This document shows positions 1 through 6,477 of a stretch of DNA of 10,640 nt, one piece after another. Each line of letters opens with the position of its first letter. The first letter of the stretch is position 1. The notes under the pieces are model-generated. The model saw nothing but the letters and a program-made list of their open reading frames with translations. It was not told the DNA's origin and did no database searches. Source of the DNA: Bacteroidales bacterium (GTDB lineage Bacteria; Bacteroidota; Bacteroidia; Bacteroidales; UBA7960). Position numbers and translations under genes: made by a program. Where the stretch lies: the NCBI GenBank assembly GCA_003557765.1, contig PWNO01000091.1, positions 1-10,640 on the forward strand. The letters are read 5' to 3'.

Positions 1-54
1 ATCTCCTACTTCAGCGGATGGACCCGCCGCAGGCCCAGGAAGAAGGTGCAATGA
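1..54 (+). CDS. Possible 3' end of a plus-strand gene (very weak)
   Basis: The first ~54 bases are GC-rich and read open in plus frame 1 to a TGA at 52-54, with nearly all third codon positions G or C. The predicted tail is basic (SGWTRRRPRKKVQ), as seen at the cytoplasmic end of some membrane proteins. Plus frame 3 is also open, to a TAA at 69-71, with an acidic tail, so the frame is not settled. No ATG-initiated minus-strand reading frame continues here. If real, this gene converges on the proW end. The stretch is too short to assign a family. Confidence 0.2.
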   Translation: MSYFSGWTRRRPRKKVQ

Positions 55-149
55 ATGTTATTCAAAAGTAAACGTGACACAGGTCATTACATGCTGCTAA
101 CTTGTATCAAGGCAGCGGTGGTGGCTTGGGTGCACTAGCTGATGGGTTT

Positions 150-992
150 TTACATCTGGTTGGCTTTTTTGCGCTGTCCGAAGCCGGCGGTCATCCTGTC
201 CAGGATGATGGCAAGAATTACAACTGCAAGACCGGCCTCAAAACCTTCACCTACCTGCAGGCGCTGAATACCGCGCAACACGTTGGTACCCACCCCGCCA
301 GCTCCAATCATGGCAGCAATCACAACCATAGAAAGGCCCAGCATGATCGACTGGTTCACACCAGCCATAATAGTCGGCTTGGCCACCGGAATCTGAACTT
401 TGATCAGCTTTTGCATGTTGGTAGCACCAAAAGCATCGGCTGCTTCGACCAACTCCTTGGGAACCTGGCGAATGCCCAGGTTGGTAAGGCGGATAAGTGG
501 CGGCAGGGCAAAAACAAATGTGGCCACCACGCCGGGAACGAGCCCCAGACCAAAAAACATCACGGCCGGTATCAGGTATACGAAAGCAGGCATGGTTTGC
601 ATAAAGTCCAAAATCGGTCGGATAATGGAGTTGGCCTTGTCGCTGCGGGCTGCATAGATGCCCAGAGGCAATCCAACCACCATCACAAGGATCTCTGCGG
701 TTAACACAAGGGCTAACGTCTCCACAAATGGCACCCAAAGTCCGATGTTTTCCGTCAGCAGCAATCCGATGATAGAAAAAACGGCAATCTGCCAGCCTGC
801 CAAACGCCACGCCAGAAAGGCGATGATGGCAATAAGGATCAGCGGATGCAGAAACAACATGCCATCTTTCAGGTTATTCACAATGAAAAAAATGAACGCA
901 CTGAATCCGTCGAAGATGACACCAAATTCGCTCACCAGATAATCGACAGCTGCAGATATCCAATCTTTAATTGGTATTCGAAATGGAAACAT
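150..992 (-). CDS. proW: Glycine betaine/proline-type ABC transporter permease (ProW/OpuAB family)
   Basis: This is the inner-membrane permease of a ProU/OpuA-class importer for compatible solutes such as glycine betaine. The 280-residue protein has hydrophobic segments at about 22-40, 48-65, 68-89, 91-115, 135-166, 215-235 and 252-268. The cytoplasmic EAA loop that docks on the ATPase is clear at about 181-205 (E183-A-A, G189, then I201-P202). The extra N-terminal segments before the core are usual for ProW-type permeases. The ATG at 990-992 begins 21 bases after the upstream ATPase stop, so the two genes are almost certainly cotranscribed. It is the last gene of the cluster. The 78 bases beyond its stop (72-149) hold only a 4-bp hairpin (TGAC/GTCA, about 75-86), so no convincing terminator is visible. 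Family assignment is firm; the substrate is inferred. Confidence 0.95.
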   Translation of the reverse strand: MFPFRIPIKDWISAAVDYLVSEFGVIFDGFSAFIFFIVNNLKDGMLFLHPLILIAIIAFLAWRLAGWQIAVFSIIGLLLTENIGLWVPFVETLALVLTAEILVMVVGLPLGIYAARSDKANSIIRPILDFMQTMPAFVYLIPAVMFFGLGLVPGVVATFVFALPPLIRLTNLGIRQVPKELVEAADAFGATNMQKLIKVQIPVAKPTIMAGVNQSIMLGLSMVVIAAMIGAGGVGTNVLRGIQRLQVGEGFEAGLAVVILAIILDRMTAGFGQRKKANQM

Positions 993-1013
993 ATATCAAG
1001 GTTTTTGTGTTGA

Positions 1014-2288
1014 CTATTTTGCTTCTTCTGATTGATCAGATGATTCAGGTGCTTCAGGCTCAGGTAGAGGTGTCTCTGCTGATTCTTCCTCTTCACTGGA
1101 CAGGGCCGAAATGATGGCACCTTTCACGATGACGCCTTCCACCCTGTTGTCCTTGTCGATTACCACCAGCGGGCCAAACTCATTCTCATTATATACATTG
1201 ATCACCTCGTTGAGTGGCATGTCTTTATCCACAGTGGTGGGATGGTGAAGCAGCTTCTCGTCAAAAGGCACCTTTTCCTGGTCCTTGTGTTTGTTCAGAT
1301 AATCAACCAGTTCCTGTGCACGTACATAGCCTTTCAGCTCCCGCTTTGTGTCCGTCATGATGATCCCGGTAAGATAGTTCTTACGTATCTTACGCAAAAT
1401 AGTACGTGGTCCATCACCGGGGAAAGCACGCTCTCTGACGGGCTCCATGATGACACCGGCGGTAAGAACCGCAGCGCGGTTCATGTCTTCCACAAATGCG
1501 CGCACGTAATCGCTCGCCGGACTGGAGATAATCTCTTCCGCACTTCCTATCTGCTCAATGCGTCCATCCTTCATGATGGCAATGCGATCACCCAACCGGA
1601 AGGCTTCATCCAGGTCGTGCGTTACAAAGATGATGGTCTTCTGCATTTTGTTCTGCAACTCCAGTAGTTCGTCCTGCATCTGCCTCCTGATCAGCGGGTC
1701 AAGTGCACTAAATGCTTCATCCATCAACAAGATACTGGCATCCACAGAGAGACCGCGTGCCAATCCCACACGTTGCTGCATTCCACCTGAAAGCTGAGAC
1801 GGATAGCTATCTTCGTTACCTTCCAGGCCAACCTGCCTGATCACCTTCATGGCTTTTTCGCGCCGGGTTTCTTTATCAATTCCCTGCAATTCGAGTCCAA
1901 ACTCCACATTCTCCAGCACTGTACGATGCGGAAGAATTGCAAAGTTCTGGAAAACCATGCCGCAGAAATTCTTTTGACGAAATTCGCGAAGTTCTTTCTG
2001 GCTGAGCTTGGTGATATCCGTACCGTCAATGATGATTTCACCACTGGTAGGCTCGTGTAACCGGTTAAGCAATCTTTCCAAGGTGGATTTGCCACTTCCC
2101 GATAGGCCCATCAGCACAAAAATCTCTCGCTCATAGACCGTAAATGATACGTCCTGAACCCCCACCACGTGTTTCATTTCACTGAGAATTTCTGCCTTTG
2201 ATTTCCCTTTTGCAAGGGCCTCCAATGCCCTTGAAGGTTGCCGGCCAAAAATTTTGCTCAGGTTCTTAACAACAATTTTTTCTTTCAT
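1014..2288 (-). CDS. proV: Glycine betaine/proline-type ABC transporter ATPase with tandem CBS domains
   Basis: This cytoplasmic ATPase energises the importer. The start chosen is the ATG at 2286-2288 (424 aa); an in-frame TTG lies two codons upstream. Numbering from the ATG, Walker A is GLSGSGKST at 61-69, the Q-loop glutamine is near 114, the signature LSGGMQQRV is at 166-174, Walker B ILLMDE is at 186-191 and the switch histidine is at 224. The region at about 273-397 is a CBS-domain pair, as in ProV and OpuAA, where it senses ionic strength or nucleotides. The last ~28 residues are strongly acidic (11 Asp/Glu, one Lys), resembling the anionic tail of Lactococcus OpuA. The gene follows the binding-protein gene after 125 bases that contain a long hairpin, and precedes the permease by 21 bases. 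All catalytic motifs are intact. Confidence 0.97.
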   Translation of the reverse strand: MKEKIVVKNLSKIFGRQPSRALEALAKGKSKAEILSEMKHVVGVQDVSFTVYEREIFVLMGLSGSGKSTLERLLNRLHEPTSGEIIIDGTDITKLSQKELREFRQKNFCGMVFQNFAILPHRTVLENVEFGLELQGIDKETRREKAMKVIRQVGLEGNEDSYPSQLSGGMQQRVGLARGLSVDASILLMDEAFSALDPLIRRQMQDELLELQNKMQKTIIFVTHDLDEAFRLGDRIAIMKDGRIEQIGSAEEIISSPASDYVRAFVEDMNRAAVLTAGVIMEPVRERAFPGDGPRTILRKIRKNYLTGIIMTDTKRELKGYVRAQELVDYLNKHKDQEKVPFDEKLLHHPTTVDKDMPLNEVINVYNENEFGPLVVIDKDNRVEGVIVKGAIISALSSEEEESAETPLPEPEAPESSDQSEEAK

Positions 2289-2306
2289 ACACAAATAGCA
2301 TAAGAA

Positions 2307-2365
2307 GTGCCTGATAAAAGACGCATTTCACCTTGGTAAAAGACAATACACCTCTTATCAGGCAC
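2307..2365 (-). promoter_or_regulatory. Long intercistronic hairpin between proX and proV
   Basis: A 14-bp inverted repeat has arms at 2307-2320 and 2352-2365, with an 11-bp perfect core (GTGCCTGATAA / TTATCAGGCAC). Thirteen of 14 positions are complementary, and the remaining pair is a G-U wobble in the minus-strand transcript. The 31-nt loop is unusually large. It lies 48 nt past the proX stop and 18 nt before the proV start. No U-tract follows, so it is unlikely to be an intrinsic terminator. A role in protecting or processing the upstream proX message is inferred. Confidence 0.7.
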
Positions 2366-2413
2366 CAGCATTTACATCATGTCATTTTTCTATCAATGAA
2401 TGTCAGAACCAGA

Positions 2414-3286
2414 TCAGGGGAGCCAGTTTTCTACCACTTCACGGTTGTCAGCAATCCAGACCCTGGCAGCATCCATGGGGTCCATGCCTTCTTCAATGTA
2501 TCCCATCACTTCTGCAATTTGCTCTGATGTCCAATAGAAATTGTCCAGCAGATGATACACGTCCGGATGACGCTGCTGCAGATCCTGGGCAACTATGGTG
2601 GCAATATGTTCGGCATCACCATATACCAACTGGGGATCTTCCAGGTATTTCAGGTCATAAGAGCCAAACTTCCAGTGGGGAGTCCATCCGGTCACAATGA
2701 TCCATTCTTCCCTGTCGATTGCACGCTCCAATGCTGCGGTCATGGCGGCATCTGAACCTGAAAGCAGATTAAAGTCCAGATCATAGGCTTCAATGGCATC
2801 TTCAGTAGCAGCCATGATGCCGGCACCCGGATCAATACCTGTGATTTCACCACCAAACTCATCTACGTAATCATTGAGTTCTTCAATGCTGTTGGCCTCC
2901 ACATATGCAGGCACAACCAGACCAATGCGCGCACCATCAAGATTTGCACCGAGGTTGGTCACGTCATCCTGTGTTTGTTCATAATAGGCAGCATGGGTGC
3001 CTGGCAGCCATGCGGTAACCATGCCATCAAAATCGCCGCGCGCGACACCCATCCACATCGGACCGGCATCGACGGAAGTTACGTCAACTTCCTTACCCAG
3101 CTCATCTTCAATCAATGCAGCCATTACATGAGTAGATGCATTGGCGCAATCCCAGAGTACATACCCAAGTTGTACCTTTTCGGCCTCAGGTGCACAAGAT
3201 TGCATGTTCACTGCCACACCCAGCATCATCATGCTCGCCAGGATCATCGTGGCTGTTTTTTTCATTAAGCTTTTTGTGATTCTCAT
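2414..3286 (-). CDS. proX: Glycine betaine-type substrate-binding lipoprotein (OpuAC/ProX family)
   Basis: This solute-binding subunit delivers the substrate to the permease. The 290-residue protein begins with a lipoprotein signal ending in QSC, with Cys31 as the predicted lipidated residue, so it should be tethered in the periplasm. The mature part matches the OpuAC family: a segment ending in TAWLPGTH at about 91-98, GWTPHW at 200-205 followed by a typical KYLEDPQLVY stretch, and a C-terminal region rich in acidic residues. Tryptophans at 45, 93, 201 and 205 are candidates for the aromatic box that holds the quaternary ammonium group. The start is fixed by AGGAGG six bases upstream, a site rarely this good in Bacteroidota. 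Long hairpins lie in the gaps on both sides. It could bind a related solute instead of glycine betaine. Confidence 0.95.
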   Translation of the reverse strand: MRITKSLMKKTATMILASMMMLGVAVNMQSCAPEAEKVQLGYVLWDCANASTHVMAALIEDELGKEVDVTSVDAGPMWMGVARGDFDGMVTAWLPGTHAAYYEQTQDDVTNLGANLDGARIGLVVPAYVEANSIEELNDYVDEFGGEITGIDPGAGIMAATEDAIEAYDLDFNLLSGSDAAMTAALERAIDREEWIIVTGWTPHWKFGSYDLKYLEDPQLVYGDAEHIATIVAQDLQQRHPDVYHLLDNFYWTSEQIAEVMGYIEEGMDPMDAARVWIADNREVVENWLP

Positions 3287-3292
3287 AGTTTT

Positions 3293-3298
3293 CCTCCT
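3293..3298 (-). promoter_or_regulatory. Strong Shine-Dalgarno site for proX
   Basis: The minus strand reads AGGAGG at 3298-3293, six bases before the ATG at 3286-3284. It settles the start over the internal Met at residue 8. No other gene start in the window has a comparable site, which suggests unusually high translation of the binding protein relative to its operon partners. Confidence 0.8.
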
Positions 3299-3350
3299 GT
3301 TTTTGTTTGGAATTTATTGCATTCAATAACCGTATTCGAATGAATTGTAC

Positions 3351-3398
3351 TGTTGTCCCCTGCCAGCGCACAAAAGCACAATCCAGCAGGGACCAACA
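3351..3398 (-). promoter_or_regulatory. Intercistronic hairpin between the porin and proX genes
   Basis: Arms at 3351-3363 and 3386-3398 can form a 13-position stem with one mismatch and one G-U wobble in the minus-strand transcript, around a 22-nt loop. The GC-rich part pairs CCCTGC with GCAGGG. No T-run follows on the minus strand, so it does not look like an intrinsic terminator. No TAnnTTTG element was found in this 164-base gap, which fits read-through from the porin gene. Confidence 0.6.
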
Positions 3399-3450
3399 AT
3401 ACGTGTTTAACTGTTTAAGTTACAAAAAAAACGCAGATAATTCAAATATT

Positions 3451-4707
3451 TTAGAAGTAATAACCCACGTTGATGTTGAAGCGCAGGTTCCAGTCCATGT
3501 CATCAACAGGGATTGGGCGGCCTGCCTCATCAAGGTGACCGGCACCCAGACCGGAACCAAACTCACTGGTCAGCCAGGGGTGGTTTTTGCCCATGGCAAA
3601 GTCCACATAAGTCCAAATGTTGCCGGCCGTGATCAGGAAGCCGGGGACCAGCATGTGGCTGTCTTCGAAGTCGAACATTTGTCCGTCCACTTCCAGTTCA
3701 CCATCCTTGGTCATCAGGGCATAGTCCACGTAAGGCATGATGTTGGAGATGGGGCCCCAGTCTACATCGATTCCGCGGCCAATGCCAGCAGAGATGATGT
3801 TTGCACGGGCAGCCACGCCGTCACCATAATAAGGGTCACCGTAGGCGCCCATCTGTACACGGTCCATCACGTTGCCATCATTGTCTTTCGCTGTGTAATC
3901 ATAGTTAATGAACTGTGCCTTGGCGCTCCAGTTGCCAAAAGAACCATCGGCGTGTGCAGCGAAAGCATGGCCATATTCCGTGTCGTCAAGAGCCATGTTA
4001 TAGAGTCCCTGAAGTTGTCCGGACACACCAACTTCCAAACCTGGCCTTACTTCGTAACCCAGGCGGACATTGAACTGGTTCAGCTCCATGATGTCCGCTG
4101 CAGCTTCTGATAGTTCACCGGCGCTGGAGGGGATCACGTTGTAAGAATAAGTGCCGGCACCAGGCCCGGCATAAGGTGCTGCATTGTGCGCAGGACCAGC
4201 AGGTTCCTGTTGACGGAAATAGGCCGCCATGATATTCAGACGATCTCCAATGTCGTAGCTGAATTTTACACCCATATTAAAATCGTCTTCAAGGCCCACA
4301 TAGTAGCCGGTCATAAACCACCAGCTATGAGAGTTATACATCAGGTTTCCAAATGGCACCTGGGTCACACCAAGCTCCATCCCAAAATCGTCAGAGAAAT
4401 CATAACCAAGCCAACCTTCCTTGATGAAGTGGGTGTTGAAGGTAGGATAAAAACGATATTCAAAATTTAACGTTACATCACTATACCTGGCTGAGACATT
4501 CAAGCGCCATGTGTCCCAGGTAGCATAGTTATCGGTGCTTACACCATCCAGATCAAAAAACTCGTTACCGCCATAATGCTGGCTAACCACATTGTAGCGC
4601 ACCGCGCCACCAATGTTAAGAAAATCGTCTTCCTGGGCAATAGCATTGCTTCCCAAACCAGTAATCATCATCAATGCAAAAAAAATCGTAAGATTTTTGT
4701 ACTTCAT
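3451..4707 (-). CDS. Outer-membrane porin-like beta-barrel protein, first gene of the betaine importer cluster
   Basis: The 418-residue protein has a clear Sec signal peptide (MKYKN, a hydrophobic core, likely cleavage after AIA at residue 24) and then repeated amphipathic strands rich in Tyr, Trp, Phe and Gly. It ends NINVGYYF, the terminal aromatic expected for insertion by the BAM complex. Length and composition resemble Bacteroidota porins of the phosphate-selective (OprO/OprP-like) type, but no selectivity motif can be read by eye. There is no plug domain and no TonB box, so a TonB-dependent receptor is unlikely. It precedes the binding-protein gene by 164 bases on the same strand, and the only good promoter lies upstream of it. 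It may therefore be an outer-membrane channel for the compatible solute. The coding call is firm; the substrate link is inferred from position. Confidence 0.85.
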   Translation of the reverse strand: MKYKNLTIFFALMMITGLGSNAIAQEDDFLNIGGAVRYNVVSQHYGGNEFFDLDGVSTDNYATWDTWRLNVSARYSDVTLNFEYRFYPTFNTHFIKEGWLGYDFSDDFGMELGVTQVPFGNLMYNSHSWWFMTGYYVGLEDDFNMGVKFSYDIGDRLNIMAAYFRQQEPAGPAHNAAPYAGPGAGTYSYNVIPSSAGELSEAAADIMELNQFNVRLGYEVRPGLEVGVSGQLQGLYNMALDDTEYGHAFAAHADGSFGNWSAKAQFINYDYTAKDNDGNVMDRVQMGAYGDPYYGDGVAARANIISAGIGRGIDVDWGPISNIMPYVDYALMTKDGELEVDGQMFDFEDSHMLVPGFLITAGNIWTYVDFAMGKNHPWLTSEFGSGLGAGHLDEAGRPIPVDDMDWNLRFNINVGYYF

Positions 4708-4890
4708 AATCTCTTTTTTTGGTTTATAAATAATGGTAAAATAGCATACATAATGCTTGACCGTTCGCCTAAACGTTCTTTTTTTACCGGATTAGATGTT
4801 GATTCACGGCAACAAAGGGTAAAGATGCTGCCTTTTACTTATGGGAGTTCTCCGTTACGAGAACCCAATCGCAGAAATTCGCTTAGCGAA
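4708..4890 (-). promoter_or_regulatory. Structured 5' leader of the porin-proX-proV-proW cluster
   Basis: Between the predicted start of transcription (about 4891-4894) and the porin ATG lie roughly 185 untranslated bases that can form four successive hairpins. These are 4878-4890 (TTCGC/GCGAA at the very 5' end); 4844-4866 (GTTCTC/GAGAAC plus two more pairs past a bulge); 4808-4832 (GGCAGCA/TGTTGCC, one wobble, in transcript sense); and 4743-4757 (AGCAT/ATGCT). No known riboswitch consensus was recognised and no terminator-like stem with a U-tract is present. Regulation, for example by salt or temperature, is inference. Confidence 0.45.
4878..4890. promoter_or_regulatory. Operator-like palindrome at the transcription start
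   Basis: TTCGCTTAGCGAA is a perfect 6-bp inverted repeat around a single central base. It begins 8 bases downstream of the -7 element and so covers the expected transcription start, a classic position for repressor binding. It also forms the first hairpin of the leader if transcribed. The regulator is unknown, and none is encoded in this window. Confidence 0.4.
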
Positions 4891-4897
4891 CATTTTG

Positions 4898-4929
4898 CAA
4901 ATATAGGAAATGATTTTCTTCTTTCCAAA
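4898..4929 (-). promoter_or_regulatory. Bacteroidota-type promoter for the porin-proXVW cluster
   Basis: The minus strand carries TATATTTG at 4905-4898, an exact match to the -7 consensus TAnnTTTG, and TTTG at 4929-4926 as the -33 element. They are separated by 20 bases, the usual spacing. Transcription would start near 4891-4894. This is the best promoter in the window and the only one found ahead of the transporter genes on their strand. Confidence 0.75.
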
Positions 4930-4979
4930 TCTTAAAACAGTATCGTGTCAATGCTACGGTGTCGGTTAAGACGCAGAGA

Positions 4980-5024
4980 TTTTTTCTGAGCTCAAAAAAA
5001 AATACCGCCCATAGCATTAGCTAT
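4980..5024 (-). terminator. Possible terminator region after the S41 peptidase gene
   Basis: Downstream of the peptidase stop, the minus strand has a 5-bp hairpin (ATAGC/GCTAT, 5011-5024), eight bases, then a run of nine T (5002-4994). Next comes TGAGCTCA, whose flanks (A9 on one side, T6 on the other) make a roughly 22-base palindrome at 4980-5002. The first stem is short and not adjacent to the T-run, so this is only a weak intrinsic terminator. The palindrome could act in either direction. Confidence 0.35.
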
Positions 5025-5077
5025 CTAACCTGTATTGCTTATTTAATACGAACAATGTGATAAAGAAAACAAAAAAG

Positions 5078-6106
5078 TTAATCCAGAATCAGTTCAATGG
5101 CCGTTTCAATAATGGGATCCTCACTGAGTAACAAACTGTCATTGACCTGTGGAAATTCAGCATACACATCTGGTGGTACGCCAGACTCAATGCTATTGCC
5201 AGCCGGATCATAAAACTTGGTACTCGATACGCGTAAACGCCACCCGTTAGGCAAATCACGGAATGCTGGCAGACCAGCTCCGCCACCTGTGGTATCTCCT
5301 ACAAGGGTTACATTGTCCAATTCGCGCATGTATTGGGCAAAATATGTGGTTGCACTGTAACTGCGCCTGTTGGTTAGCAACATGACAGGCCCGTCATAAC
5401 GCGGCCCGTCATGTGGATTGATGTACACACGTTGTTCACTGAAGGCATCATGAGCCGGGCCGGTTTTAAAAAAGTTGGTCCCGGCAAAAACCCGCTCATT
5501 GGTAAAACGGGAAGCTATATCGCGCCCATTGGTTGGATTTCCTCCTCCATTATGACGCACATCAATGATTAAGCCTTTGAGCTTGTCAATATTATTTATC
5601 GTGTTGATGATCAGGTCCAGGTTACCCTCGGTGACTGTACTGGCAAAGCTTCCGTAATACACATAGGCTATCTCATCACTGATGAGCGCAAACTGCAGAG
5701 GGCCAACCAATCGTTGATTATCCTGCAAATAATGACGTTCAATGATGGAGTAATAAAAATTCTCCGGACTATCGAGATACCATTTCCAGTAACGAGAACG
5801 ATCGAAAGAGCTGAGCAGGTTGACGTGACCGTCGCGTAACTCATACAACATCTCTGCACAAAGATCAAACAAGGCGATGGGATGCATGTTGGGTTCAACC
5901 TGTGGCCTGTATTCATTATAGAGCTTATTCCAGTCCACCTCTTTCTCTTCAAAAAAAGAATAATGCCTGTCTGTAAAACCCCATATCTCTTCAAATACCT
6001 CCACCGGATCACTTGTCAAATCATCGTCCATGAAGAGCTTTTCGCATGATGCCATCACCAGGGCAAGCATTGCAATGGGGATCAGCATAATAATAATTTT
6101 TCTCAT
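5078..6106 (-). CDS. S41-family serine peptidase, predicted lipoprotein
   Basis: The protein belongs to the S41 (C-terminal processing peptidase/tricorn-like) family and should sit in the periplasm or outer envelope. From the ATG at 6104-6106 it has 342 residues; a TTG six codons upstream is less likely because the signal peptide starts cleanly at MRKIII. The lipobox ends MASC with Cys21. LRDGHVNL (90-97) carries the conserved His of tricorn-like members, GLIIDVRHNGGGNP (178-191) is the family core motif, and NRRSYSATTYF (246-256) holds the predicted nucleophile Ser251. A GVPPDV segment follows at 309-314. No PDZ domain lies between the N-terminal helices and the core, so it is a minimal form. 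It is separated from both neighbours by gaps over 350 bases and is probably transcribed alone. Its substrate is unknown. Confidence 0.93.
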   Translation of the reverse strand: MRKIIIMLIPIAMLALVMASCEKLFMDDDLTSDPVEVFEEIWGFTDRHYSFFEEKEVDWNKLYNEYRPQVEPNMHPIALFDLCAEMLYELRDGHVNLLSSFDRSRYWKWYLDSPENFYYSIIERHYLQDNQRLVGPLQFALISDEIAYVYYGSFASTVTEGNLDLIINTINNIDKLKGLIIDVRHNGGGNPTNGRDIASRFTNERVFAGTNFFKTGPAHDAFSEQRVYINPHDGPRYDGPVMLLTNRRSYSATTYFAQYMRELDNVTLVGDTTGGGAGLPAFRDLPNGWRLRVSSTKFYDPAGNSIESGVPPDVYAEFPQVNDSLLLSEDPIIETAIELILD

Positions 6107-6477
6107 GTGTGTACGTATTGTCAAAATGTCGAAATATCTGCTATTGCTTTTAGCTTTAAGCTATTGGCAAGGAAGCCAGGGTTCACCTTGTCCTCCGCAC
6201 GCTGTGCCGGACTTAAAACACTTATCGACCAGCCCAGCGCCTAATTGCCAAATAATCATGTTCCGGTTTCATCTGTTTATAATTTTCATATTTCGGTCAG
6301 ATGGAACTCGCCATGACATAATCATTCTCGTGTGTGTCAATATATTGGCATGGCTCGTTTCATGTATTTATAATTTGATTAAATCGGTCACATGAACCGA
6401 GCACTTTGCGAGCTCGGCGAAGCCAAACCTCCATTAGACAATCATTCCCCTGTGTGTCAATTTTTTGCATGGAGGTT
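6107..6477. other. 371-base gap with palindromes and a tandem repeat
   Basis: No convincing gene lies here. On the right is the tandem repeat described separately (6266-6478). Toward the peptidase start are a perfect palindrome TAGCTT-T-AAGCTA (6151-6163), an inverted pair TTGGCAA/TTGCCAA (6164-6170 and 6245-6251), and between them a compact hairpin of TCCGCAC with GTG-C-CGGA. Read on the minus strand, this would be the 5' leader of the peptidase gene. No TAnnTTTG element for that gene was found. An 89-codon plus-strand reading frame from 6126 begins with a hydrophobic stretch but runs through the repeats and is not called. Confidence 0.6.

Noticed and set aside
72..149. Intrinsic terminator after proW
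   Set aside because: Only a 4-bp stem (TGAC/GTCA) with an interrupted T-run is present, too weak to call.
2289..2294. TTG start two codons before the proV ATG
   Set aside because: The ATG at 2286-2288 is more likely, and the extension adds only two residues.
3287..3450. Separate promoter for proX in the porin-proX gap
   Set aside because: The closest match on the minus strand (AATATTTG near 3443-3450) fails the TA of TAnnTTTG and lies on the wrong side, at the end of the porin gene in transcription order far from a -33 partner.
4576..4935. 119-codon plus-strand open frame, antisense to the porin start and through its leader
   Set aside because: The first half is the antisense shadow of the porin gene and the rest lies in a leader with a good promoter on the opposite strand. 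No signal, domain or promoter supports it.
6125..6260. Known riboswitch (TPP, cobalamin or SAM type) in the leader of the S41 gene
   Set aside because: Local hairpins exist but the conserved core sequences of these classes were not found by eye.
6126..6395. Plus-strand frame beginning MSKYLLLLLALSYWQ, resembling a signal peptide
   Set aside because: It runs through palindromes and the tandem repeat, has no upstream promoter element and no recognisable mature protein. The hydrophobic start comes from the palindromic AGCTTTAAGCT-like DNA.
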